Shown here: positions 56,840 to 64,000 of the stretch, piece by piece | How positions within the stretch are numbered: the stretch's first letter is position 1 | Layout: every line of letters begins with the position of its first letter | DNA from: Alcaligenes faecalis | GTDB lineage: Bacteria > Pseudomonadota > Gammaproteobacteria > Burkholderiales > Burkholderiaceae_B | Assembly: GCF_002443155.1 (NCBI RefSeq) | Contig: NZ_CP023667.1 | Location: forward strand, 2,542,001 to 2,606,000 | DNA: 64,000 nucleotides | Direction: 5' to 3' | Notes under the pieces: model-generated | The model's input: the letters and a program-made list of their open reading frames with translations, nothing else | The model's database searches: none | Told to the model about the DNA's origin: nothing | Position numbers and translations under genes: made by a program

Positions 56840-56859
56840 TGCTGTGTTCGCCTCCCGCC

Positions 56860-58932
56860 CTATTGCACCAGATAGGCAGTACCACACTGCACATCGTGAA
56901 GTTTCACATCAGCCTCGACCAGGCTCAGGCCCAGCAGCTTCAACAGTTCTTCCAGCAGCGCGCTCAAGCCTTGCAATACAGGGTCCAGCAAAGCGACAAC
57001 CAGACTTAATACGGCACCAACCAGGTTCGAGTCTTTAAAGACCAATACCTCAACCGCACCCGTCCGGCACTCGCGCATCGCTTGCTGACCACCAATACCA
57101 CCGATCACGCAGGCCAGATCACTCAAGGGCGCGCCCAGCAGGGTTGTCAGCAAATTATCGACAAAGCCCAGAGTTCCGCCCAGCACACCAATTAAGCCGT
57201 TCTGGCTCATGGTTCGAGACAATTGCTCCATGCGCTCCTTGGACCAGTTCATCTCGTTCACAACAGCCGACACTGAGCGACCTGCCCCATCGCCCACCAG
57301 ACTTTCTGCCATCTGACGCTTGCCGGATGCACCACTCCAGGGTGTGTTCAGCAAGTCACCCAAAATGCCCGACAGAACCGCATCAGAGAGCAGGCGCACA
57401 CTGCGGGACAAGTCCAGCTGAGTCGCGTTGACAGTTGCCTCTGACGGCTCGCCCGGAGGCGCGGTCAGGGTCACATGCACCGGGTTTTTGGTATCAATCA
57501 AGGGCAAGGTGACCTTGGCTGTCAACGGGAGGATACCCAGCACATTGATGACACGATGGCGCTGAATTTGCCCGAAGGATTCATCCTTGCAGCTATTGCT
57601 GGTCGAAAAGAAATCCGAATGCGGGAACTTGCCCAGACACACGTTCACCAACGAGGAGCTGACCGCAATCGTGGCCTGATTCTCGGCAATCGGTGCACGG
57701 CAAATATTGACCAGTTCACCCGTGGCTTGGGACAGCTCAATAATGACTGGCAAGCTGACTTCGGTTCCCAGCACTTTCAGGATCGGGCCTGCCAATGGAA
57801 TCTTGGACGTGTCCAGATTCAGATAGACACGCACACCCGCCGAGTTCGCTTTGGTGCCTATCCCGCCCATGGCGATACTGGGCGGTTCCACAACCCGCAC
57901 TCGCAGATCCAGTGCGTTATTGAACATATTGGTCAAGCCGGAAGGCAGTGCAGTCAGATTCAGATCAATCAAGTTCTGGCCGTTGGCCACTACCAGGCCG
58001 GTATTGACCAGTTGCAGCACGTCCAGATTCACATTCAAGGCCGACAAGGGATCAACCCCATTGATCAAAGCCAGAATACCGCCATCACCCAGCAGCTTGA
58101 CGGGCAGATCCAGAGGGCCAACACCGAGCAGCAAGCGGATGTATTCCTGCAAGGCCCCCACATCCAGGCCCAACGTTTTCTGCTGATCCAGCAAATCCAG
58201 GCTGGCGCTAAGCAGATCCGCCAAAGTCAGCTGCTCCAGTCGCGCCAACTCCTCCGGCGTACCCACACCCGCGATCACCGTTGCAGGCAGCCCCAAGGCT
58301 TTCAACAAGCCGGAAGGCGTGATCTTGGCATTGACCAGACCGGCCGAATCCAGCACCGTCAATTGATCGGGACGCAGGCCCACGCCACGCAGCAGGTTAT
58401 AGACCAGGCCATTGCGTTTCAAGGACAAAAGGCGACTGCCCACGGAGAAGGTCGCAACCGGCTCACTGTTCTTGGCGGTGGCAACCGCCTCAATCACCGA
58501 GGAAGTAAAGAAAGGGAACAAGGAAGGCGGCTGATAGCTCAAATGCACGCGCACGGAATCAGCGGGCAAGGCAGAAACAAAACGCTGGGCCGGATCACTG
58601 TGGCTACTATTCCATTTACCGCAAAGGACTTTGGCGCCATCGCCTGTCAAACCCGCAGCAGGCGAATCGGGCTGGCTGTTCAGGCTGAACCTGGCCATGC
58701 TTTCACCTTGCTGGCAGCCCAGCGCATCCCCGGAACCCAAAGCCTGCGCCCCCGCCAGTGCAGCCAGGTCAGCCGCGTTTTGCAGCCCCCGCTTCACATG
58801 GAAGTTATGTCCCAGGTGCGCCGCACCCAGCAACACCAGCCCCACCAGCAACGCGGCGGCCGCAGGCACAATAATGGAACCTTGCTGCTTGTGCGCCTGC
58901 TCGTTCCGGGTTCGAGTTCTTCCCCATTTCAT
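56860..58932 (-). CDS. tadG: TadG-type pilus-assembly protein
   Basis: 690 residues from [20 protein letters not shown]-terminal TadE/G-like signal-anchor: [20 protein letters not shown] then [29 protein letters not shown], as in PF13400. The long periplasmic remainder has repeated Leu-rich stretches (for example [20 protein letters not shown]) and a Cys-containing C-terminal part. TadG is a minor pilin-like component of the Tad system. The protein is longer than a typical TadG (about 400-600). Start could be 14 codons further upstream. Confidence 0.82.
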   Translation of the reverse strand: MKWGRTRTRNEQAHKQQGSIIVPAAAALLVGLVLLGAAHLGHNFHVKRGLQNAADLAALAGAQALGSGDALGCQQGESMARFSLNSQPDSPAAGLTGDGAKVLCGKWNSSHSDPAQRFVSALPADSVRVHLSYQPPSLFPFFTSSVIEAVATAKNSEPVATFSVGSRLLSLKRNGLVYNLLRGVGLRPDQLTVLDSAGLVNAKITPSGLLKALGLPATVIAGVGTPEELARLEQLTLADLLSASLDLLDQQKTLGLDVGALQEYIRLLLGVGPLDLPVKLLGDGGILALINGVDPLSALNVNLDVLQLVNTGLVVANGQNLIDLNLTALPSGLTNMFNNALDLRVRVVEPPSIAMGGIGTKANSAGVRVYLNLDTSKIPLAGPILKVLGTEVSLPVIIELSQATGELVNICRAPIAENQATIAVSSSLVNVCLGKFPHSDFFSTSNSCKDESFGQIQRHRVINVLGILPLTAKVTLPLIDTKNPVHVTLTAPPGEPSEATVNATQLDLSRSVRLLSDAVLSGILGDLLNTPWSGASGKRQMAESLVGDGAGRSVSAVVNEMNWSKERMEQLSRTMSQNGLIGVLGGTLGFVDNLLTTLLGAPLSDLACVIGGIGGQQAMRECRTGAVEVLVFKDSNLVGAVLSLVVALLDPVLQGLSALLEELLKLLGLSLVEADVKLHDVQCGTAYLVQ

Positions 58933-58966
58933 CTCGCTCTCCTGACCCGCTCCAGCCCTGTGGGCT

Positions 58967-59455
58967 TTAATCACTACCGTTTGTTTTGATGCGCTCTTTC
59001 ATGTACTCGGGGATGGGATGCTTGAAACTGTTCAAGTAACGCTCCCAGGCCAGATTCGCTGCCGCACCATGCACGGGCAAGACCTTGCCTTCCCGGTCCG
59101 GATCCGCCTGCATGCTGAGCAGGCTGCGGGTATCCGGGCCGACCTCGATACGTGGCGGAATATGACGACGCTCGTTTTGTACATGCACAGGCAGGCCTTC
59201 CACTTCAGGCCAAGGGTGGACTTCCTCATCACTCAAGCGGTACTTCTCGTAAGGCTGACGTTCAGCGGGAACTGTTTCCGCCGCCGGAGCGGCCGGTGTA
59301 TGCACCCCCTGATTGCTGGCTGCTGCCGGGCTGGTGCTGACCGGGTAGGTGCTGGTGCCTGAAACCATGGTTCCAGTCAGCGGAGCTTGTGTCTGCGCCC
59401 AGGCACTACTAGCCATCAACAAGGTGCAGCAGGCCAAAATGCGGGATCGGTTCAT
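58967..59455 (-). CDS. DUF3613 family periplasmic protein of the Tad locus
   Basis: 162 residues. Signal peptide MNRSRILACCTLLMASSAWA; a Thr/Pro/Ala-rich region; then a C-terminal motif AANLAWERYLNSFKHPIPEYMKE, characteristic of DUF3613. The family is found in Tad/Flp pilus clusters of beta-proteobacteria, with no proven role. Sits between tadD and tadG in the same direction. Confidence 0.82.
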   Translation of the reverse strand: MNRSRILACCTLLMASSAWAQTQAPLTGTMVSGTSTYPVSTSPAAASNQGVHTPAAPAAETVPAERQPYEKYRLSDEEVHPWPEVEGLPVHVQNERRHIPPRIEVGPDTRSLLSMQADPDREGKVLPVHGAAANLAWERYLNSFKHPIPEYMKERIKTNGSD

Positions 59456-59480
59456 TGCGATATCCTTGAAAAAACGGCAA

Positions 59481-60479
59481 TCAATTCATTGACGAGGACA
59501 CAGGGCCCAGACTTTCCAGCAAGGGACGATTCAAGCCCGCTTGCGTAGACGACACTACGACTGCTGCTGGACGAGCCACCGCCGGATTTTGAGCCTGAGC
59601 GGATCGATTCAAGACCACTTGCCCCATTGGCGCCGGGCTTGCCGGACTCAATGCCACCGCCTGAGCTCTGGCCTGCTCATCCTTTGCAGCCGCTGCCATG
59701 CGCAGTTCTTGTTGTTTCTGCATTTGCTGACGGGCGTGCAATTGCTCCAGATCCTGTCCAATTTGTTCTGCCATCTGCACAATGGCTTGCTGGGTTGCGG
59801 CGTCCATACCCGCTTGCTGCATCACAAAGCCAGCCCGTTGCGTTTCCTGGCTGACCAGCAAATACAAGGCCATATTGCTCAAGATCTTGGGGTTGTCCGG
59901 AGCCAGTTCGGCCGCCTTGCCCAGGGCCAGACGTGCCTCCTGAGGGCGACCGGAACGCAAGTAGGCATAGGCCAGATCACTTTGCACAATTGCATTGGTC
60001 GGATCTTGCTGCGCCGCCTGCTTCAGAAAATGAGCGGCCTGATCAAAGTGCTGTTGCGACCCTGCAATCAAGCCTAAGCCCTGATAGGCCTGGCCGGCGA
60101 CTGGCGTGTTCAGCAAAGCCTTGAAGGTCTGGGCAGCTTGTTCCAGCTGCCCGGTTTGACGCTGCGCTTCAGCCCGCAACACCATGACTTCGGGATCCGC
60201 TCCGTACTCTTTTTCCATGGCCTCGGCATAGGCCAGGGACGCAAAGTAACGTCCCTGCTTTTGCGTCTCTTGCAGCATGCGTACCGCCATCTGCTTGTCA
60301 GTGGGTTTGCGTTTTTCCCAATGCTCGATTTCCTTGCTCTGCAAAAAGGCTTCCTGCTCCTGTTGCTGACGCACCAGCTCGTAAGCCGAATCCGTGGTGG
60401 AACACGCCACCAGCAAGGTGCTGCTCAAACCCAGTGCGGCCCAGCGCATCACGGGACGAATCCATCTCGACGTTTTCAT
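59481..60479 (-). CDS. tadD: TadD-type TPR lipoprotein
   Basis: 332 residues. Lipoprotein signal WAALGLSSTLLVACSTTDSA (Cys near 26), then about four TPRs (YFASLAYAEAMEKEYGADPE, AYQGLGLIAGSQQHFDQAAHFL, AIVQSDLAYAYLRSGRPQEA), the pilotin-like TadD of the Flp pilus. C-terminal Ala/Gln/Val-rich tail. The ATG at 60477-60479 is chosen because GGAGG lies 9 bp upstream, within the tadC stop; an ATG at 60486-60488 overlapping that stop is the alternative. Confidence 0.88.
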   Translation of the reverse strand: MKTSRWIRPVMRWAALGLSSTLLVACSTTDSAYELVRQQQEQEAFLQSKEIEHWEKRKPTDKQMAVRMLQETQKQGRYFASLAYAEAMEKEYGADPEVMVLRAEAQRQTGQLEQAAQTFKALLNTPVAGQAYQGLGLIAGSQQHFDQAAHFLKQAAQQDPTNAIVQSDLAYAYLRSGRPQEARLALGKAAELAPDNPKILSNMALYLLVSQETQRAGFVMQQAGMDAATQQAIVQMAEQIGQDLEQLHARQQMQKQQELRMAAAAKDEQARAQAVALSPASPAPMGQVVLNRSAQAQNPAVARPAAVVVSSTQAGLNRPLLESLGPVSSSMN

Positions 60480-60484
60480 CAAAG

Positions 60485-61465
60485 TCATCCTCCGGCCACT
60501 TGGCTCAAGCCACGGAACAAGGCCAGAAAACCTGACCCTGCAGTAATGATCAACAAGGCAGGCAACAAGGTCAGCACCATGACGCCCGTCATCTTCACAG
60601 TCAATTTGCCCACCTTGGCTTTCAGTTCCAGACGGCGCTGCTCTCGCAGACGCACACCGAAGCGGTGCAAGGGTTCCTGCATCGCGCCACCGTGCTGATC
60701 CACTTGCACAATCAGACGGCAAATCACGGCCAGATCCTCGTTGGTAAAGCCGCTGGCAATGCGCTCCAGGGACTGTTCACGAGTACGGCCACGGGCATAT
60801 TGCTCAACTGCAATCGTCAGCTCGGAACCCATGACGGGAATCACGTCGTGAAACTCGCGCTCAATGGTGTGCAAGGTCTGGTCCATGGACAGGCCCACGC
60901 CTTGCAGCAAACGCAGCAGGTCCACAAACAGGGGCAGCTCGGCAGCGATACGCAGACGACGCTGCGAGACTCGGCGTGCCAGCCACCATTTGGGCAGCAT
61001 CCAGCCCAGGGCAAAGCCAATGAATACGGACACAAACGGCACATATTCATTCAGCCTGCGAGTCATGGGCAGCAAGCTGAACACAACAATCAGGAGAAGG
61101 CTCAGCCCCACTCGACTCAAGACGAAATACTGCCGCGCCACGTCAATATGCCTGAAGCCGGCATTCATGATGAGCACGCGGTCCTCTTCGCTAAGCAGAC
61201 TGGAGCCGAAGCGCCCTTTCAGCCAGCGCTCCCCCAGACTGCCTGCCTGGATCTTGATCTGTTCCACCGTCTGACGAGACTGGCTGGGCGCTTGCGACGT
61301 ATGTGGCGCACCCTTCAGGCGTTCATCAACGACCTGGCTCAAGCGCATGGCTTGCTGACGCTGCTGCCAATGGTTGTGAAACCACAAGGCAAACAGAATC
61401 AGGCCAGCCAGAGCGCAAGCCACGGCTCCCCAGACCAGAACGGTTTGTGCTTCCAAGGCCATCAT
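60485..61465 (-). CDS. tadC: Tad pilus inner-membrane protein TadC
   Basis: 326 residues. N-terminal helix, T2SSF domain (RRLRIAAELPLFVDLLRLLQ, QTLHTIEREFHDVIPVMGSEL and ERIASGFTNEDLAVICRLIVQVDQHGG, in part), and C-terminal helices. With TadB it makes the inner-membrane platform. 10 bp after tadB. Confidence 0.92.
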   Translation of the reverse strand: MMALEAQTVLVWGAVACALAGLILFALWFHNHWQQRQQAMRLSQVVDERLKGAPHTSQAPSQSRQTVEQIKIQAGSLGERWLKGRFGSSLLSEEDRVLIMNAGFRHIDVARQYFVLSRVGLSLLLIVVFSLLPMTRRLNEYVPFVSVFIGFALGWMLPKWWLARRVSQRRLRIAAELPLFVDLLRLLQGVGLSMDQTLHTIEREFHDVIPVMGSELTIAVEQYARGRTREQSLERIASGFTNEDLAVICRLIVQVDQHGGAMQEPLHRFGVRLREQRRLELKAKVGKLTVKMTGVMVLTLLPALLIITAGSGFLALFRGLSQVAGG

Positions 61466-61474
61466 GTCTTGCTC

Positions 61475-62398
61475 CTAGACATTGCGTGCCATCCAATACA
61501 GCCAATAACAACCCACACACTGCAGGACTGCTGCGAACAGCAGCATGCGAAAACCCACCGGGTCGTTCCACATGGTCAGAAACAGCTCGTTATTGAAAAT
61601 CAGAATGTAGACACCGATCAGGATCGGCAATAAAGCCAGAATCCAGGCAGACAGACGCACTTCCGCTGACAAAGCCACCAGCTCGCTGCGCGCGTTTTCC
61701 CGGTCACGCATGAAGCCCGCCATACGTTCCATGGTCTGGTCACTGCGTCCACCAAAACGCATGGCCACGCTGATCACGGCAGCCACCAGAAACAGCTCGT
61801 GCAATCCATGCTGACGCGACACCGCACGCAAGGCCACATCCAGATCCTGCCCCGAACGATGCAGGGAGTTCGCGTCCTGCAACACCTGCCCCAACGGTTG
61901 CGGCGTGTTGTCCGCAGCATTCAAAAAGGCAGCGCCCATACTGTTGCCAATGGTGATCAGTCGCACCATCAGATCCAGAAAGTCAGGAATTTGCGACACG
62001 ATTTTGCGGTGACGCTTATCGCTGCGGAACCACAAAAAGGTATAGGCTCCCAACACCGTCGCGATGAGCATGGCGACCCCCGCCACGGGGCCGACCAAAG
62101 CCAGCAATACGGCAGGCGGCACCACAATGCCCAGCAAAAGAGTCAGATAAAAACGCTGCGATGGCTGAATGCCGGTACGCAGCATGAATTCCCGCCACCC
62201 CTTGGGCGCCCCCAGCCAGGCATCCTGGGGACTGGGCTGGGCTCTTACGCTGCTCTGTACCGCCGGACGCAAGGCCAACTGCTGTTCCAGCACCTGTGCT
62301 GAACGCTGGGCTTGCTGACGCTGCGCGCCTTTGGCCCAGAGCAGCACAGCGCCCAGCATCAGAATCACAGCCGCCAGTGCGATATACAAAGCCATCAT
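61475..62398 (-). CDS. tadB: Tad pilus inner-membrane protein TadB
   Basis: 307 residues. N-terminal helix (ALYIALAAVILMLGAVLLWA), then a T2SSF domain: ISQIPDFLDLMVRLITIGNSMGAAF and AVISVAMRFGGRSDQTMERMAGFMRDRENARSE (in part). Directly abuts tadA (stop and start adjacent). Confidence 0.93.
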   Translation of the reverse strand: MMALYIALAAVILMLGAVLLWAKGAQRQQAQRSAQVLEQQLALRPAVQSSVRAQPSPQDAWLGAPKGWREFMLRTGIQPSQRFYLTLLLGIVVPPAVLLALVGPVAGVAMLIATVLGAYTFLWFRSDKRHRKIVSQIPDFLDLMVRLITIGNSMGAAFLNAADNTPQPLGQVLQDANSLHRSGQDLDVALRAVSRQHGLHELFLVAAVISVAMRFGGRSDQTMERMAGFMRDRENARSELVALSAEVRLSAWILALLPILIGVYILIFNNELFLTMWNDPVGFRMLLFAAVLQCVGCYWLYWMARNV

Positions 62399-63733
62399 TT
62401 AGCGTCTCCAATCCCAGAAACCACCACCCTCTTTAGGCGTGTTTTCCTGGGCCTGAACCTGCTCGTTAGCCAGTTGATCGCGGTACTGCATCAACTTGCG
62501 GGTATGTGGATGAATGCCCAGGCTGGCCCAGCGATCCTGTTCGGTGCCGTCGTCCAGCACATAGGATTCGTGGCGATACAGCTCCTGCATGGCAATCACG
62601 CCATCGCCCATGCCGGTGATTTCGGTAATGGACAGCACCCGGCGCTTGCCATTGGGCAAACGACCAATCTGAATAATGAAGTCCAGCGCACTGGCAATCT
62701 GCCTGCGCAAGCTGTCTTCACTACCCTGAAAACCCGCAAAACCGGCCAGCATTTCCACGCGATACACACATTCGCGTGGCGAGTTGGCGTGGATAGTGGC
62801 CATGGAGCCTTCGTGGCCGGTATTCATGGCTTGCAGCATATCGATGACCTCGGCTCCCCGCACCTCACCCACGACCACGCGGTCTGGGCGCATACGCAAG
62901 CTGTTGCGCAAGAGTTCGCGGATCGAGATTTCACCACTGCCGTCATACCCGGCCTGACGCGCTTCCAGACGCACCACGTGAGGGTGGTTCAAAGCCAGTT
63001 CGGCGGTATCTTCTACCGTTACGACGCGCTCGGTTTTGGGGATGTAAAAAGCCAAGGCATTGAGCAAGGACGTCTTGCCCGAGCTGGTTCCTCCAGAGAT
63101 CAGAATATTGCAACGCGATCTCACCGCGGCTTGCAGCAGGCGGTCCACCGGCTCGTCAAATGCACCCAAACGCATCAGGTCTTCGGGTTTTAAGGGGTCC
63201 TTGCGGAACTTACGGATGGAGACCATAGGACCATCCACCGCCAGGGGATGAATGACCACGTTCAGGCGGCCACCATCGGGCAAGCGGGCATCCACCATCG
63301 GGACCGACTCGTCCAGTCTGCGTCCCAACGGAGCCAGAATACGGCGCACGATACGCAGCACGTGCTGGTCATCCGTAAACCCACTGGGTTCTTGGCCCAG
63401 CACGCCGCCGCGCGACACAAACAGCTTGTCGTAGCCGTTGATCAAAATATCCTCAACCGCCGGATCTTCCAGCAGGTCTTCCAACGGCCCCAGGCCCGCC
63501 AGTTCACGGGTCAGCGCCTGCACGATCTCGCGCACTTCCTGTTCGTTGACGGGCACCCGTTTCAAACGCACAAAGCTGGCCAGTTCAATGCCAACAAAAT
63601 CCTGTATGGCCTGCCGTGTCCAGCGGCCAAACTCGGCCCCCAGCTCTTCGATGCGGGCCAGCAAATGTTCATGAGCCTGTTCCCGGACCTGAATCAGGTC
63701 GGGACGCCCACCGAGCAATGAAGTATTGTTCAT
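62399..63733 (-). CDS. tadA: Tad pilus secretion ATPase TadA (CpaF family)
   Basis: 444 residues. GspE-type hexameric ATPase driving Flp pilus assembly. Asp box [17 protein letters not shown], Walker [17 protein letters not shown] (214-221), His box [18 protein letters not shown], Walker B around [18 protein letters not shown]. Full length. 27 bp after the TadZ gene. Confidence 0.96.
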   Translation of the reverse strand: MNNTSLLGGRPDLIQVREQAHEHLLARIEELGAEFGRWTRQAIQDFVGIELASFVRLKRVPVNEQEVREIVQALTRELAGLGPLEDLLEDPAVEDILINGYDKLFVSRGGVLGQEPSGFTDDQHVLRIVRRILAPLGRRLDESVPMVDARLPDGGRLNVVIHPLAVDGPMVSIRKFRKDPLKPEDLMRLGAFDEPVDRLLQAAVRSRCNILISGGTSSGKTSLLNALAFYIPKTERVVTVEDTAELALNHPHVVRLEARQAGYDGSGEISIRELLRNSLRMRPDRVVVGEVRGAEVIDMLQAMNTGHEGSMATIHANSPRECVYRVEMLAGFAGFQGSEDSLRRQIASALDFIIQIGRLPNGKRRVLSITEITGMGDGVIAMQELYRHESYVLDDGTEQDRWASLGIHPHTRKLMQYRDQLANEQVQAQENTPKEGGGFWDWRR

Positions 63734-63760
63734 GCCTTACTTTTCCATGCTTGGGCCTGT

Positions 63761-64000
63761 TCAGCCCCCGAACCTGAATTTCAACCGCCCCAGAACCGTA
63801 CTGACCTTGTTCTGCGACAGCCCCTGCCTGCGCCCCGCCAAACCCGATGCCAGACTTTGCAAGGCACGGGTATACGGGTCCTTCTCATCAACTTGCACCA
63901 GAATCTTGCCCAGGCTCGCGCTGCGCATATGCCCAAGACGCCGATCAGGCAGCACGGCCGCCAAATCCAGATCAAAGCGCTCTGCAATGGCTTGCCCTGA
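63761..64000 (-). CDS. tadZ: TadZ/CpaE-like ATPase (C-terminal part only)
   Basis: The frame is open from the right edge to the stop at 63761, giving the last 79 residues. Sequence: IAERFDLDLAAVLPDRRLGH, then the segment up to KDPYTRALQSLASGLAGRR, as in the end of MinD-like CpaE/TadZ proteins that place the pilus. A TTG at 63962-63964 was rejected as a start because the frame continues upstream. The ATPase motifs are outside the window. Confidence 0.75.
   Translation of the reverse strand, partial: SGQAIAERFDLDLAAVLPDRRLGHMRSASLGKILVQVDEKDPYTRALQSLASGLAGRRQGLSQNKVSTVLGRLKFRFGG

Overview
The window looks like a Burkholderiales chromosome, most like Alcaligenes or a close Alcaligenaceae relative. 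The basis is gene order and protein style: nuoABCDE with secG-tRNA-Leu-tpiA beside it, ftsK-lolA-rarA-serS, ilvIHC-pssA-rpsO-pnp, a Gram-negative trimeric porin, and a widespread Tad pilus locus. No database search was possible, so the genus is an inference. Most genes are ordinary housekeeping genes on the minus strand.

Layout. 1-3037: nuoE(partial)-nuoD-nuoC-nuoB-nuoA. 3.5-8.0 kb: porin, tRNA-Leu(GAG), secG, tpiA, a quinone oxidoreductase. 8.2-9.8 kb: tRNA-Ser(TGA) and tRNA-Leu(TAA), followed by a complete ISL3-family insertion sequence (8493-9797) with an exact 8-bp target duplication, landed in the arm of a terminator. 9.9-19.3 kb: exported amidohydrolase, pnp, rpsO, pssA, and ilvC-ilvH-ilvI with a terminator-like hairpin in the ilv leader. 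19.8-23.9 kb: FUSC membrane protein, yaaA, 3-hydroxybutyrate dehydrogenase.

24286-31604 is a 7.3-kb P4-like integrated element in the 3' end of tRNA-Ser(CGA). It has 16-bp direct repeats at both ends, a tyrosine integrase, an AlpA/excisionase-type HTH protein, a primase-helicase, an iteron-flanked A+T-rich candidate origin, and a short cargo segment (XRE regulator divergent from two exported proteins). The original terminator of the tRNA now sits 7.3 kb from it, on the far side of the element.

31.9-40.7 kb: two small envelope proteins (one with an EF-hand loop), then serS, rarA, lolA, ftsK, divergent trxB and an Smr-domain gene. 40.9-48.7 kb: an accessory catabolic cluster with a NicX-like 2,5-dihydroxypyridine dioxygenase, an MHS transporter, a flavin reductase, a Dabb protein, a PaaX-type regulator, a type-B carboxylesterase and a group-D flavin monooxygenase. 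Together these read as a two-component monooxygenase plus ring-cleavage route for a hydroxylated N-heteroaromatic compound. This combination is the best candidate for an undescribed system. Two copies of one palindromic 15-mer sit before its divergent promoters.

48.9-54.6 kb: icd, DUF1841, two small c-type cytochromes, and a MoxR-GNAT-VWA(CoxE-like) operon. 54.6-64.0 kb: the distal half of a Tad/Flp pilus operon (tadZ partial, tadA, tadB, tadC, tadD, a DUF3613 protein, tadG), followed by a sigma-54 activator with a degenerate receiver-like N-terminus and a DUF2968 lipoprotein.
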